DNA of 64,000 bases from Mesobacterium pallidum (GCF_019966535.1 NZ_JAIMID010000002.1:496001-560000); one strand, 5' to 3'; shown: positions 43,724 to 53,008, numbered from the stretch's first letter. Notes: generated by a model from the sequence alone, not told the origin. Made by a program: numbers and translations.

Positions 43724-43726
43724 GCG

Positions 43727-44395
43727 TCAATCCACCGTCTTGGCCAGCACCCGGCTGATCGTGGTCAGCGGCAGCCCAGATTGCGCGGCCCAGGTGTTGA
43801 ACGCCGCCTGCACCGCCGCCATGTCGCGCTGCGAGCTGGGCGCCTTGTCCACCACGCCCTCGGCCACCAGGCGCCCGACCACGCTGCCCGACAGGATGTA
43901 GCTGTCCACCCCCAGCCGCCGCAGCGCATAGGCGCCGACCTGCCCGCCCAGGCGCGATCCGTTCTTCTTGAGCCAGAGCAGCAGGCCCGCGAAATCCGTC
44001 GCCGGCCAATCGGCCAGCTTGCGTCCGAAACTGCCGGCCTCGGCCGCAACCTCCTGGATGAAGACCGCGTTCTGCTGGATCGCCCGTACCTTGGGGGCCG
44101 AGCGGATGATCCGCGTGTCGGCCAAGAGCTCGTCGTACCAATCCTCGGACATCATCGCGACCCGGCCCACGTCGAAGTGATGGAACGCCTCGAGAATGCC
44201 CGGCCACTTGTTGCGCACCACGGTCCAGGCGAGGCCGGTCTGAAAGATCCCCTCGGCCATGGTGGCCAGCACCTGGCTGTCGGGCAGCGCGGCGACCTCG
44301 TCCGGGGTCTTGATGGCGGGCACATCGTCCATCACCGCCTCGCGGCTGCCCTTCCGGTCGATGGCAATTTGCAGGATTTCGTCGAAGGAACGCAT
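43727..44395 (-). CDS. DNA-3-methyladenine glycosylase I family protein
   Basis: A 222-aa helix-hairpin-helix type protein of the adenine glycosylase (TAG) family: [71 protein letters not shown] enzymes remove 3-methyladenine from DNA. This member lacks an obvious zinc-binding Cys near the N terminus, so it is a TAG-like branch. ATG 44395 has GGAAG 6 nt upstream. It faces thrS divergently. Confidence 0.83.
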   Translation of the reverse strand: MRSFDEILQIAIDRKGSREAVMDDVPAIKTPDEVAALPDSQVLATMAEGIFQTGLAWTVVRNKWPGILEAFHHFDVGRVAMMSEDWYDELLADTRIIRSAPKVRAIQQNAVFIQEVAAEAGSFGRKLADWPATDFAGLLLWLKKNGSRLGGQVGAYALRRLGVDSYILSGSVVGRLVAEGVVDKAPSSQRDMAAVQAAFNTWAAQSGLPLTTISRVLAKTVD

Positions 44396-44570
44396 GGTGG
44401 CTTCCCGATCAATGGAACATTCACCGAACATATCGCGCCTTTTCCGCCACGCCAACAGCGCCGTGCCGCGACGCTTGACACCCCTGCGCGCGAGGGCCAA
44501 AAAGCCGCGCACGACATATACCCGCAACCGGGCGTTCCGTGGGCGCCAAACCGACGAGGAGAGCCAGATC

Positions 44571-46550
44571 ATGGCCCAGATTTCCCTCACCTTCCCCGAT
44601 GGCAATGCACGTGAGTTCGAGGCCGGCGTCACGCCCGCCGAGGTCGCGGCCTCCATCTCGAAAAGCCTGTCCAAGAAAGCGATCTCGGCCCAAGTCGACG
44701 GCGCGCACTGGGACCTGGCCTGGCCGATCACTGCGGACGCGCAGATCGCCATCAACACCATGCAGGACGAGGATGCCGCGCTCGAGCTGATCCGCCACGA
44801 CCTGGCGCATGTCATGGCCCGCGCGGTGCAGGAGATCTGGCCCGACACGAAAGTGACCATCGGCCCGGTGACCGAGAACGGCTGGTTCTACGATTTCGAC
44901 CGCGCCGAGCCCTTCACGCCCGAGGACCTTGGCCAGATCGAGGCCAAGATGAAGGACATCATCAACGCCCGCGACGAGGTCAGGACCGAAGTCTGGGACC
45001 GCGCCCGCGCGCGCAAGTTCTACGAGGACAGCGGCGAGCCCTACAAGGTCGAGCTGGTGGACCGCATCCCCGAGGGCGCGGACATCCGCATGTACTGGCA
45101 TGGCGATTGGCAGGACCTTTGCCGGGGTCCGCACCTGCAACACACCGGACAGCTGCCCGCCGATGCCTTCAAGCTGATGGGCGTCTCGGGCGCCTATTGG
45201 TTCGGGGACGTCAAGCGCCCGATGCTGCAACGCATCCAGGGCGTGGCCTTCCGCAACCGCGACGACCTGAAGAAATACCTCAATTTCCTCGAGGAGGCCG
45301 CCAAGCGCGACCACCGCAAGCTGGGCCGCGAGATGGACCTGTTCCACATGCAGGAGGAAGCGCCGGGGCAGGTCTTCTGGCACCCGAACGGCTGGACCAT
45401 CTACACCACGCTGCAGGATTACATGCGCCGCAAGCAGCGCGCCGGCGGGTATAACGAGATCAACACGCCGCAGGTCGTCGACCGCAAGCTGTGGGAAGCC
45501 TCGGGGCACTGGGACAAGTACCAGCACCACATGTTCATCGTCGAGGTGGATGAAAGCCGCGACGGCGAGGATGATGACGCAGGGGTCAAGAACAAGGACC
45601 AGACGCGGATCAACGCGCTGAAGCCGATGAACTGCCCCTGCCACGTGCAGGTGTTCAACCAGGGCCTCAAGTCCTACCGCGACCTGCCGCTGCGCCTGGC
45701 CGAATTCGGGTCCTGCGCGCGGTTCGAGCCCTCGGGCGCGCTGCATGGCATCATGCGGGTGCGCGGGTTCACGCAGGACGATGCGCATATCTTTTGCACC
45801 GAGGCGCAGATCCAGGAGGAATGCGCGCGGTTCATCGACTTCCTTGCGGACATCTATCGTGAACTCGGTTTCCCCGAGTTCGAGATCAAGTTCGCCACCC
45901 GGCCCGAAAAGCGTGTCGGCACCGAAGAGGCCTGGGATTACGTCGAGGGCGCGCTGGAGAACGCGATCAAGGCCGTGGGGCGGGACTATACGCTGGAACC
46001 CGGCGATGGTGCCTTCTACGGGCCCAAGCTGGATTTCTATCTGACCGACGCGATCGGCCGGGTCTGGCAATGCGGCACCTTCCAGGTCGACCCCAACCTG
46101 CCCGAGCGGCTGGACGCCAGCTATGTCGACGCCAGCGGCGAGCGCAAGCGGCCCTTCATGCTGCACCGGGCGACGCTGGGGTCCTTCGAGCGCTTCATCG
46201 GCATCCTGATCGAGGAACATGCCGGCAAGCTGCCGTTCTGGCTGGCCCCGCGCCAGGTGGTCGTGGCCGCCATCACGTCCGAGGCGGATGACTATGTGCA
46301 CGAGGTCGTCGCGGCGCTGAAGGCGCAAGGCGTGCGGGCCGAGGCGGATGTGCGCAACGAGAAGATCAACTACAAGGTCCGCGAGCATTCGGTGGGCAAG
46401 GTGCCGGTGATCCTGGCCGTCGGCCACCGCGAGGTCGAGGAGCGGACGGTGACCGTCCGACGCCTGGGCGAGAAGCAGACCCAGGTGGTGACGCTGGACG
46501 ACGTGGTCGGTCAGCTGGCACTCGAGGCAACCCCGCCGGACCTGCGCTGA
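44571..46550 (+). CDS. thrS: Threonyl-tRNA synthetase
   Basis: A 659-aa class II synthetase. N-terminal TGS domain (1-61: [23 protein letters not shown]), editing domain with HxxxH (HDLAH) and CRGPHL, and a catalytic core with zinc ligands at MNCPCH and the class II motifs [28 protein letters not shown] and [21 protein letters not shown]. The anticodon-binding domain is C-terminal. ATG 44571 follows GAGGAG. A hairpin with a T-run lies about 90 nt downstream. Confidence 0.98.
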   Translation: MAQISLTFPDGNAREFEAGVTPAEVAASISKSLSKKAISAQVDGAHWDLAWPITADAQIAINTMQDEDAALELIRHDLAHVMARAVQEIWPDTKVTIGPVTENGWFYDFDRAEPFTPEDLGQIEAKMKDIINARDEVRTEVWDRARARKFYEDSGEPYKVELVDRIPEGADIRMYWHGDWQDLCRGPHLQHTGQLPADAFKLMGVSGAYWFGDVKRPMLQRIQGVAFRNRDDLKKYLNFLEEAAKRDHRKLGREMDLFHMQEEAPGQVFWHPNGWTIYTTLQDYMRRKQRAGGYNEINTPQVVDRKLWEASGHWDKYQHHMFIVEVDESRDGEDDDAGVKNKDQTRINALKPMNCPCHVQVFNQGLKSYRDLPLRLAEFGSCARFEPSGALHGIMRVRGFTQDDAHIFCTEAQIQEECARFIDFLADIYRELGFPEFEIKFATRPEKRVGTEEAWDYVEGALENAIKAVGRDYTLEPGDGAFYGPKLDFYLTDAIGRVWQCGTFQVDPNLPERLDASYVDASGERKRPFMLHRATLGSFERFIGILIEEHAGKLPFWLAPRQVVVAAITSEADDYVHEVVAALKAQGVRAEADVRNEKINYKVREHSVGKVPVILAVGHREVEERTVTVRRLGEKQTQVVTLDDVVGQLALEATPPDLR

Positions 46551-46566
46551 GCGGCCGGCCGGGGAT

Positions 46567-46645
46567 GGGGGGCGCTGCCCCCCACGTCGCCTCTGGCGAC
46601 GCTCCCCCCGAGGTATTTATCAAACAATGAAGCAGGGGCCGGGCG
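46567..46645. repeat. REP-like intergenic palindromic element
   Basis: Two adjacent hairpins, GGGGGGC/GCCCCCC (46567-46573/46577-46583) and CGTCGCC/GGCGACG (46585-46591/46595-46601), are followed by CTCCCCCCGAGGTATTT and, after a few bases, AATGAAG. The same order (GC hairpin, CTCCCCGG-rich stretch, AATGAA) recurs at 54043 and 54164. Confidence 0.65.
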
Positions 46646-46664
46646 CGAAAGCATCCGGCCTTTT
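46637..46664 (+). terminator. Probable thrS terminator
   Basis: GGCCGG (46637-46642) pairs with CCGGCC (46655-46660), followed directly by TTTT. It lies within the REP-like neighbourhood. Confidence 0.65.
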
Positions 46665-46984
46665 CGTTTCTGGGTGGGCGGATGGGCTGTAACGTTGCTC
46701 ACGCGGGCGGCCATGCGGCGGCGCGGCGTGAAACATTGTGACGGATCGCCCGGCGCGAGGCGCGGGCGACGGGAGCGTTTTGTTACAAAAACCTGCTTAA
46801 CCCAGTGATACGGCCCGAGATGGACTTTCCGTCTTCACACCCGATGACAGCGCCGTGATGCACGGGCCTGTGAGTGGCTGATGCCACCTTGCGTTGCCTA
46901 GTCTTGCCTCAGCCACCCGGTTCGGGGGCCACCGCCCGATACCGGGCGGACCCAGACAACAAACTGACTTTGAAGGGAAAATCC

Positions 46985-47293
46985 ATGTCCAAGACGCTCA
47001 AGACCGCTGCCGTTGCCGGCGCCCTCGCCGCCGCGCTGAGCGCCCATGTCACCACCGCATCCGCCCAGGCGCAGGAGAAATGCTTTGGCGTGTCGCTGGC
47101 CGGCGAGAACGATTGCGCCGCCGGCCCCGGCACCACCTGCGCCGGCACCTCGAAGGTCGACTACCAGGGCAACGCCTGGACCCTGGTCGAGTCGGGCACC
47201 TGCGCCGAGATCGAGCTGCCGGCGATGGCCGATGGCACCGCGCGGATGGGCTCGCTCGAGGCGCTCGAGCGCGACCTGCCGATGGACAGCTGA
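46985..47293 (+). CDS. bufA1: Bufferin precursor, DUF2282 family (BufA1-type copper-binding RiPP)
   Basis: A 102-aa exported protein. Residues 1-28 are a Sec signal peptide ([19 protein letters not shown]... ASAQA). The mature part carries four Cys (33, 44, 52, 73) in the bufferin order [27 protein letters not shown] and GTCAEI. Bufferins are ribosomal peptides whose Cys are modified by a DUF692 (MNIO) enzyme and which then bind copper in the periplasm. BufB- and BufC-type genes follow directly. The tail after residue 80 ([22 protein letters not shown]) extends past the conserved core. Confidence 0.93.
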   Translation: MSKTLKTAAVAGALAAALSAHVTTASAQAQEKCFGVSLAGENDCAAGPGTTCAGTSKVDYQGNAWTLVESGTCAEIELPAMADGTARMGSLEALERDLPMDS

Positions 47294-47367
47294 TCCATCA
47301 CCCCTTGCCGCGCGCCCTGGCATCCCGGGGCGCGCGTGCGCATCCCTTGCCCCGACGAGGCCCGCCC

Positions 47368-48219
47368 ATGTTCGACCAGCATCGCCCCGCCCTGCCGCCG
47401 CGCCCCGGCGTCGGCTACAAGCCACAGCATTTCGCGGCGCTGATGGACGACCCGGCCCCGGTCGGCTGGCTGGAGATCCATGCCGAGAACTATATGGGCG
47501 GCGGCGGTCGCCCGCTGGCGCAGCTGCGCGCCCTTGCGGAGCGGTTCCCGGTCTCGATCCACGGTGTGGGCCTGTCGATCGGCGGCGAGGGGCCGCTGGA
47601 CGCGGCGCACCTGGCGCGGCTGAAACGCCTGTGCGACACGGTCCAGCCGGCCAGCTTTTCCGAACACCTTGCCTGGTCGACCCATGGCGCCGAGTTCCTG
47701 AACGACCTGCTGCCTTTGCCATACACTTCTACCACGCTGGCTCGCGTCGCGGATCACATCGACCGGGTGCAGGAGGTGCTGGGCCGGCAGATGCTGCTCG
47801 AGAACCCCTCCTCCTACCTCGCCTTTGCGGACAGCACCTGGTCCGAGACCGATTTCCTGGCCGAGCTTGTGCGGCGCACCGGCTGCGGGCTGCTGCTGGA
47901 CGTGAACAACGTCTTCGTCTCGGCCACCAACCTCGGCTACTCGCCGCAAGGCTATATCGACGCCTTCCCGCTGGACGCGGTGGGCGAGATGCACCTGGGC
48001 GGCCACGATGCGGACACCGACGATCACGGCGCGCCGCTGCTGATCGACAGCCACGGGCGCGAGGTTGCGGACCCGGTCTGGGCGCTGCTGGACCACACGC
48101 TGGCGGCCAGCGGGCCGAAGCCGCTGCTGATCGAATGGGACACGGACGTGCCCGATTGGCCCGTGCTGCGGACCGAGGCCCTGCGTGCCGCCGAAGCCCT
48201 GGCCCGGGTGCCCGCATGA
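47368..48219 (+). CDS. bufB: Bufferin-modifying multinuclear iron enzyme, DUF692 (BufB)
   Basis: A 283-aa TIM-barrel enzyme of the MNIO family (related to MbnB, TglH and ChrH), which use an iron cluster and O2 to alter peptide Cys. Candidate metal ligands sit in [63 protein letters not shown] and [11 protein letters not shown] 47368 has GAGG 7-8 nt upstream. The next gene starts in the ATGA overlap at 48216. Its substrate should be the precursor encoded at 46985. Confidence 0.94.
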   Translation: MFDQHRPALPPRPGVGYKPQHFAALMDDPAPVGWLEIHAENYMGGGGRPLAQLRALAERFPVSIHGVGLSIGGEGPLDAAHLARLKRLCDTVQPASFSEHLAWSTHGAEFLNDLLPLPYTSTTLARVADHIDRVQEVLGRQMLLENPSSYLAFADSTWSETDFLAELVRRTGCGLLLDVNNVFVSATNLGYSPQGYIDAFPLDAVGEMHLGGHDADTDDHGAPLLIDSHGREVADPVWALLDHTLAASGPKPLLIEWDTDVPDWPVLRTEALRAAEALARVPA

Positions 48220-48956
48220 CCGTTGCCCACTTTCGCGCCGCGCTTCTTGCGCCCGACATGGCCCCGCCGCCCGGGTTGACCGATGGCGCGGGCCGTCCCG
48301 CCGGACGCCGGTTCGACGTCTATCGCAACAACGTGGCCGTGGGCCTGGCCGAGGCGCTGGAGACCGGCTTTCCCGTCCTGCGCAAGCTGCTGGGGCCGGA
48401 GACCTTCCGCCAATTCGCCGGGCTGGCCCTGCGCGCCCATCCCCCCCGGTCGCCGCTGATGATGGAGTACGGGCAGGACCTGCCGGACTTCCTGGCGGGT
48501 TTCGCGCCGCTGGCGCACCTGCCCTACCTCGCCGATGTCGCGCGGCTCGAGTTGGCGCTGCGCCGCGCCTACCATGCCGAGGATGCGACACCCGTGGCGC
48601 CCGAAACGCTCGCCGCGCTGCCGCCCGAGCGGCTGATGGCGGCCCGGCTGCGCCTCGCGCCAGCGGTTCAGGTGATCCGCTCGCCCTGGCCGATCCATGC
48701 GATCTGGGCCTTAAACATGGCGGGCGGCCCGAAACCGGTGGCCGGCGCGCAGGACGTGATGATCGGCCGCCCGGACCTGGACCCGGCCCCCTGGCTGCTG
48801 CCCCCGGGCGGGGCCGATGCGATCGCCGCGCTGCGGTCCGGGGCCCGGGTCGAGACGGCCCTGCAAGGGGGCGGCGAGACCGATCTTGCCGGGCTCTTCA
48901 CCTGCCTGCTCGCGGCCGGCGCCATCGTTCACGTGTCAGAGGAGGAATGCCCGTGA
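48216..48956 (+). CDS. bufC: Bufferin maturation partner, DUF2063 (BufC)
   Basis: A 246-aa protein of the HvfC/BufC family (DNA-binding-domain-annotated DUF2063): [54 protein letters not shown] and [22 protein letters not shown]. Family partners deliver the precursor peptide to the DUF692 enzyme. It overlaps bufB by 4 nt and the DoxX gene by 4 nt, indicating coupled synthesis. Confidence 0.92.
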   Translation: MTVAHFRAALLAPDMAPPPGLTDGAGRPAGRRFDVYRNNVAVGLAEALETGFPVLRKLLGPETFRQFAGLALRAHPPRSPLMMEYGQDLPDFLAGFAPLAHLPYLADVARLELALRRAYHAEDATPVAPETLAALPPERLMAARLRLAPAVQVIRSPWPIHAIWALNMAGGPKPVAGAQDVMIGRPDLDPAPWLLPPGGADAIAALRSGARVETALQGGGETDLAGLFTCLLAAGAIVHVSEEECP

Positions 48957-49525
48957 CATCCTTGATATCCCTATATGATTTCGCCGTGCGCCAGGTCATA
49001 AAGCTGGACGCGCTTTTGCCCATTGCCGCGCGGTTCCTGTTTGCCGCCGTGCTGCTGGTCTACTTCTGGCGCTCGGGCACGACCAAGCTGGGCGACGGCC
49101 TCTTCGGCTTCCTCTCGCCCTCGACAGGCGCCTATGCGCAGATCTTCCCCAAGACCTTCGAGGCCGTCGGCTACGATGCCTCGCAGCTTGGCCTCTTCCA
49201 CTGGGCGGTGGTCACCGCGGGCACCTGGGCCGAGTTCATCCTGCCGCTGCTGATCGTGCTCGGCCTCTTCACCCGTCTCGCCAGCCTCGGCATGATCGGC
49301 TTTGTCGTGGTGCAAAGCCTCACCGACCTTTACGGTCATGGCGGCATCGAACACGCCGCCACGCTGGGCGCCTGGTTCGACCGCGCACCGGACGGCGTGA
49401 TCCTGGACCAGCGCGCCTTTTGGGTCTTCGGCCTGTCGGTGCTGGTCATCAAGGGCGCGGGTGCGCTGTCAGTCGACCATCTGCTGACCGCCCGCCAGGG
49501 CCGCGCCTTGCCCGCGTCGGCGTGA
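48953..49525 (+). CDS. DoxX-family inner-membrane protein of the bufferin operon
   Basis: A 190-aa protein with about four membrane helices (AARFLFAAVLLVYFW, FILPLLIVLGLFTRLASLGMIGFVVV and others), DoxX-like. GTG 48953 is chosen as start: it overlaps the bufC stop as GTGA and has AGGAGG exactly 7 nt upstream, whereas ATG 48947 would lie too close to that site. DoxX genes are frequent third or fourth partners of DUF692 genes; the role may be redox or metal related at the membrane. Confidence 0.88.
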   Translation: MTSLISLYDFAVRQVIKLDALLPIAARFLFAAVLLVYFWRSGTTKLGDGLFGFLSPSTGAYAQIFPKTFEAVGYDASQLGLFHWAVVTAGTWAEFILPLLIVLGLFTRLASLGMIGFVVVQSLTDLYGHGGIEHAATLGAWFDRAPDGVILDQRAFWVFGLSVLVIKGAGALSVDHLLTARQGRALPASA

Positions 49526-49532
49526 TCCGGGG

Positions 49533-49847
49533 TCAGCCCGCCAGCGCCGCCTGCACGTCCTTGGACCAGCCCAGCCACATGGCGTCGCCGTCCACGATCA
49601 GGGGCCGTTTCATCAGCGTCGGGTGCTCGGCCAGGAGCTCGAGCGCCGGACGCTGCCGCTCGGATTCCGCCAATCCTCTCCAGGTGGTTGATGAACGATT
49701 GAGCAGCTTGTTGCCGAATTCGTGAAAAGCTGCCTGCATGACATCGGCCGGCACACCGTCATTCCTGACATCGCGAAACTCGACATCTTCCAATGACTTC
49801 AATGCCTTGCGGCATGTGTCACAGGTCTTCAGACCAAAAAGTATCAT
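49533..49847 (-). CDS. ArsC/Spx-family glutaredoxin-like protein
   Basis: A 104-aa ArsC-fold protein: LKTCDTCRKALKSL with Cys9-x-x-Cys12, then FHEFGNKLLNRSSTTWRGL, LLAEHPTLMKRPLIVD and GWSKD. The conserved Arg-Pro after LMK is retained. Members include arsenate reductases and YffB-like proteins with glutathione-dependent activity; which applies is open. ATG 49847 follows GGAGGG. Confidence 0.88.
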   Translation of the reverse strand: MILFGLKTCDTCRKALKSLEDVEFRDVRNDGVPADVMQAAFHEFGNKLLNRSSTTWRGLAESERQRPALELLAEHPTLMKRPLIVDGDAMWLGWSKDVQAALAG

Positions 49848-49990
49848 GCGCCCTCCGAAAATCGGCATTTTGTGCTGTCGCTTGATTTTTGCATTCGTCG
49901 TGCAATCCTCTCACATACGACTCAAGGTTATTTTCGCAAGAGCCGGCAAATTTCAACGGCTTAAAGGTCGAGTTTCCGACAGGTCGAGGA

Positions 49991-50005
49991 CCCGCCCTTA
50001 GCGGG
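49991..50005 (+). promoter_or_regulatory. Hairpin in the cold shock gene leader
   Basis: CCCGC-CCTTA-GCGGG forms a 5-bp hairpin 25-39 nt before the cold shock ATG, within a long leader (from about 49910). Leaders of this kind fold in a temperature-dependent way in cspA genes. Confidence 0.4.
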
Positions 50006-50029
50006 AGAAGTCGAAGAAGGAAATCAACG

Positions 50030-50236
50030 ATGCCCAACGGCACCGTCAAGTGGTTCAACACTACCAAGGGCTACGGATTCATCGCGCCGGAAGAGGGTGG
50101 CAAGGATGTTTTCGTGCATATTTCAGCAGTCGAGCGCTCCGGGTTGACCGGGCTGGCGGACAATCAGAAGGTCAGTTACGAGCTGCAGGAAGGCCGCGAT
50201 GGCCGGCAGCTGGCCGGCGACATCAAGCTGCTCTGA
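50030..50236 (+). CDS. Cold shock protein (CspA family)
   Basis: A 68-aa single cold-shock domain: GTVKWFNTTKGYGFIAPEEGG (RNP1) and DVFVHISAVERSGL (RNP2). It binds single-stranded nucleic acids as an RNA chaperone. ATG 50030 has AAGGAA 7 nt upstream. It is monocistronic and converges on metR, whose stop lies 9 nt away. Confidence 0.97.
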   Translation: MPNGTVKWFNTTKGYGFIAPEEGGKDVFVHISAVERSGLTGLADNQKVSYELQEGRDGRQLAGDIKLL

Positions 50237-50244
50237 CCTCTCCC

Positions 50245-51156
50245 TCAGGCCGATTGCAGCCGGCGGGCCTCCTGCCCCGCAAGGCGGATGAGATCGGCCA
50301 TGAAGGGTTTTTCCAGGTCCTCGACCCGGGTCGCGGCATAGAGCCGCCGGGTCAGGCCGCCCTGCGTGAGCGGGCGTGTCACGTAGTCCGAGGAATATTT
50401 GACCTCGCGCACCACCCAGTCCGGCAGCACGCTGACCCCGCGGTTCGACGCGACCAGCAGCAGGATCACCGCCGTCAACTCGGCCTGTCGCAGCGCGGCG
50501 GGCTCGACCTTGGCCGGCATCAGCAACTGGCTGAAGACGTCGAGGCGAGACCGTTCCACCGGGTAGGTGATCAGCGTCTGGTCGCGGAAATCCTCGGCCT
50601 CGATCCAGTCCTTTTCGGCCAGCGGGTTCGATTTCGACGCCACGAACACCGGCTGGTAATCGAAGAGCGGCGAGAAGGCGACGCCCTTCAGCTCTTCGGG
50701 ATCGGACGAGATCACGACGTCCACGTCCTCCTTGACCAACGCCGGCAGCGCGTCGAAGGCGAGGCCAGGGCGGATGTCGACATCCACATCCGGCCAGGAC
50801 TTGCGGAACTGCTCGAGTACCGGGAAGAGCCATTCGAAACAGGCATGGCATTCGATGGCGATGTGCAGCCGGCCCGATGAGCCGTCGCGCAGCCCCATGA
50901 ACTCGGCCTGCAGCGCGTCGATCTCGGGCAGCACCTTTTCGGCCGCGCGCAGCAGGCGCTGGCCGGCGGCCGACAGGCGCATCGGCTTGGATTTGCGTAC
51001 GAAAAGCTCGACGCCCGCCTGGTCCTCGAGCCCCTTGATCTGGTGCGACAGCGCCGATTGCGTGATGTTCAGAAGCTCGGCCGCGCGCGCGAGCCCGCCC
51101 GCCTCGTGGATCGCCCGGACCGTGCGCAGGTGCCGGAACTCGATATGCATCTTCAT
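50245..51156 (-). CDS. metR: LysR-family regulator of methionine synthesis, MetR
   Basis: A 303-aa LysR regulator with a helix-turn-helix FRHLRTVRAIHEAGGLARAAELLNITQSALSHQIKGLED and effector domain IAIECHACFEWLFPVLEQF, VDVVISSDP, and LPDWVVREVKY, all as in MetR, which uses homocysteine as co-effector. It is divergent from metF, a classic target, and the shared region has a TGAG-N5-CTCA site in MetR geometry. The start is 51156 or 51150; neither has a strong ribosome site. Confidence 0.93.
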   Translation of the reverse strand: MKMHIEFRHLRTVRAIHEAGGLARAAELLNITQSALSHQIKGLEDQAGVELFVRKSKPMRLSAAGQRLLRAAEKVLPEIDALQAEFMGLRDGSSGRLHIAIECHACFEWLFPVLEQFRKSWPDVDVDIRPGLAFDALPALVKEDVDVVISSDPEELKGVAFSPLFDYQPVFVASKSNPLAEKDWIEAEDFRDQTLITYPVERSRLDVFSQLLMPAKVEPAALRQAELTAVILLLVASNRGVSVLPDWVVREVKYSSDYVTRPLTQGGLTRRLYAATRVEDLEKPFMADLIRLAGQEARRLQSA

Positions 51157-51161
51157 GTCGG

Positions 51162-51197
51162 ACTCATGATCATTTTGAGAATTATGAGTTTGTCTCA
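51162..51197. promoter_or_regulatory. Probable MetR binding sites between metR and metF
   Basis: TGAG-TTTGT-CTCA (51185-51197) has the spacing of the MetR consensus TGAA-N5-TTCA with two symmetric changes. ACTCAT (51162-51167) and ATGAGT (51184-51189) form a wider inverted repeat, and ATGATCAT (51166-51173) is a perfect palindrome. Confidence 0.6.
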
Positions 51198-51243
51198 CAT
51201 CACCCAGTTTGCCACAAGAGGGCAACAGAGATTGGAGAGTCCC

Positions 51244-52110
51244 ATGTCCGCCCCGCAAATCAGTTTCGAATTCTTCCCGCCGCAAAACCTCGAAGCCTCC
51301 TTCCGCCTGTGGGACACGGTGCAGGTGCTGGCGCCGCTTGATCCGCGGTTCGTATCGGTCACCTATGGCGCTGGCGGCACCACGCGCGACCTGACCCGCG
51401 ACGCGGTCAAGGCGCTGCACCGCGCGGCCGGGCTGAACGTCGCCGCGCACCTGACCTGCGTGAACGCGACCCGCGCAGAAACCCTTGCCGTGGCCGATGA
51501 ATTCGCCGCCGCCGGCGTGACCGAGATCGTCGCGCTGCGGGGCGATCCGCCCAAGGGCAGCGGCGCGTTCCAAGCGCATCCCGAGGGTTTTGCCAATTCG
51601 ATCGAGCTGATCGAGGCGCTGGCCGAGACGGGCAAATTCAACATCCGCGTCGGCGCCTACCCCGACCCGCACCCCGAGGCGGGAAGTGGCCAGGCCGATG
51701 TCGAGTGGCTGAAGCGCAAGATCGACGCCGGCGCGTCCGAGGCGATCACGCAATTCTTCTTCGAAGCCGAGACCTTCTTCCGCTTTCGCGATGCCTGCGA
51801 GAAGGCGGGACTCGACGCGCCGATCGTGCCGGGCATCCTGCCGATCGAGAACTGGGCCGGCGCGCGCAACTTTGCCCAGCGCTGCGGCACCAAGATCCCG
51901 GGCTGGGTCTCGGACGCCTTCGACAAGGCGACCCGCGACGGGCGCGCCGACCTGCTGGCGACGGCGCTTTGCGCCGAGCTCTGCGATGACCTGATCCAGG
52001 GCGGCGTGGACAAACTGCACTTCTACACGCTGAACCGGCCCGAGCTGACCCGCGACGTCTGCCACGCCCTGGGCGTGACCCCGCGCGTGCGGCTGGAAAA
52101 GGTGGCCTGA
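51244..52110 (+). CDS. metF: Methylenetetrahydrofolate reductase
   Basis: A 288-aa FAD-dependent TIM-barrel enzyme that makes 5-methyl-tetrahydrofolate for methionine synthesis. Family blocks are ISFEFFPPQ, FVSVTYGAGGTTRD, AHLTCVNATRAE, IVALRGDPP, VGAYPDPHPEA, AITQFFFEAETFFRF and GILPIENWAGARNFAQRCG. ATG 51244 has GGAGAG upstream. Divergent from metR. Two strong hairpins follow its stop. Confidence 0.97.
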   Translation: MSAPQISFEFFPPQNLEASFRLWDTVQVLAPLDPRFVSVTYGAGGTTRDLTRDAVKALHRAAGLNVAAHLTCVNATRAETLAVADEFAAAGVTEIVALRGDPPKGSGAFQAHPEGFANSIELIEALAETGKFNIRVGAYPDPHPEAGSGQADVEWLKRKIDAGASEAITQFFFEAETFFRFRDACEKAGLDAPIVPGILPIENWAGARNFAQRCGTKIPGWVSDAFDKATRDGRADLLATALCAELCDDLIQGGVDKLHFYTLNRPELTRDVCHALGVTPRVRLEKVA

Positions 52111-52131
52111 GGCTCGGCACCACCCTGTCCC

Positions 52132-52202
52132 GGAAGATCTTTCTCACGAAAGATCTTCCTCCGCGGCGCCGGGGCCCAAGATTATTCGTGAGAATAATCT
52201 TG
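52132..52202. other. Twin hairpins with mutually complementary loops, downstream of metF
   Basis: Hairpin 1 has an 11-bp perfect stem GGAAGATCTTT / AAAGATCTTCC (52132-52142/52149-52159) with loop CTCACG. Hairpin 2 has a 10-bp stem CAAGATTATT / AATAATCTTG (52177-52186/52193-52202) with loop CGTGAG. The loops are exact reverse complements, and the stems are related (AAGATC/AAGATT). They may act as the metF terminator. A REP-like repeat pair or a kissing-loop RNA is possible. Confidence 0.8.
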
Positions 52203-52232
52203 TTCGGCGGGTGCGGTCCGGTCAAACCTTCA

Positions 52233-52246
52233 CTTGGTATACCAAG
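52233..52246. promoter_or_regulatory. Perfect palindrome CTTGGTATACCAAG (UxuR/ExuR-type GntR operator)
   Basis: A perfect 14-bp palindrome ending 12 nt before the SDR start. Its core TTGGTATACCAA equals the core recognised by UxuR/ExuR-type FCD regulators of the GntR family. A regulator gene of that type is not in the window. It overlaps the region where the SDR transcript would begin, which suits repression. Confidence 0.65.
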
Positions 52247-52258
52247 GGGAGAACAAGC

Positions 52259-53008
52259 ATGACCAGGACCGCACTCGTGACCGGGGCCGCCCGGGGCATA
52301 GGACTGGCCACGACGAAGCATTTCCTGGCGCAAGGCTACCGCGTCGCCATGATCGACCGGGACGCCGACGCGCTGCTGGACGAATCCGCCGCGCTCGAGG
52401 GCGCCTTTGCGGTCGTCGCCGATGTCTCGCAGCCCGATCAGGTCGACCGCATGGTCGCCGAGGTGCTGGCCGAAACCGGCCGGATCGACGCCCTCGTCAA
52501 CAACGCCGGCGTCGCCGATTTCGGCCCCATCGAAGACACCGATTTCGCCCGCTGGCGGGTCGTGATGGAGACGAACCTCGACGGTGTCTTCCTGGTCAGC
52601 CAGGCCTGCACGGCGGCGCTGAAGGAAACCCGCGGCGCCATCGTCAACATCGCCTCGATCAGCGGGTTGCGCGCCTCGACCCTGCGGGTGGCCTATGGCA
52701 CCTCAAAGGCGGCCGTCATTCACCTGACCAAGCAGCAGGCGGCCGAGCTGGGCGAACACGGCATCCGCGCCAATTGCGTCGCCCCCGGCCCGGTCAAGAC
52801 CAAGCTGTCGATCGCTGTCCATTCGCCCGAGATCATCGCCGCCTACCACGACGCGATCCCGCTGAACCGCTACGCGTCCGAGGACGAGATGGCCAACGTC
52901 ATCGGTTTCCTGTGCTCCGAGGCCGCCTCCTACGTCACCGGGCAGATCGTGGCGGTCGACGGGGGGTTCGATTCGACCGGCATCGGCCTTCCCGCGCTGC
53001 GCGTCTGA
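52259..53008 (+). CDS. SDR-family oxidoreductase
   Basis: A 249-aa short-chain dehydrogenase. NAD(P)-binding TGAARGIG (8-15), NNAG (VNNAGVADFG), catalytic Ser in NIASISG and YxxxK in AYGTSKAA; the end GQIVAVDGGFDSTG is family-typical. ATG 52259 follows AGGGGAGA. The neighbouring HpsN-like dehydrogenase suggests a role like the SDR partner in C3-sulfonate (DHPS) or polyol oxidation. That link rests on context only. Confidence 0.88.
   Translation: MTRTALVTGAARGIGLATTKHFLAQGYRVAMIDRDADALLDESAALEGAFAVVADVSQPDQVDRMVAEVLAETGRIDALVNNAGVADFGPIEDTDFARWRVVMETNLDGVFLVSQACTAALKETRGAIVNIASISGLRASTLRVAYGTSKAAVIHLTKQQAAELGEHGIRANCVAPGPVKTKLSIAVHSPEIIAAYHDAIPLNRYASEDEMANVIGFLCSEAASYVTGQIVAVDGGFDSTGIGLPALRV

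Larger units (their letters stand above)
46551..46984. other. Intergenic region between thrS and the bufferin operon
   Basis: 434 nt with no credible gene. It contains a REP-like element (46567-46645), the thrS terminator (46637-46664) and, near 46760-46810, a GTTTTGTTACAAAAAC near-palindrome that may mark the bufferin promoter region. No copper-responsive ECF sigma gene is adjacent. Confidence 0.5.

Noticed and set aside
46551-46984. A riboswitch or small RNA in the thrS-bufA gap
   Set aside because: The structure seen is explained by a REP-like element and a terminator; no known riboswitch core was recognised.
50245-52065. A long minus-strand extension of MetR to 606 codons
   Set aside because: The extra part lies opposite metF and is a shadow; MetR homology begins at 51156.
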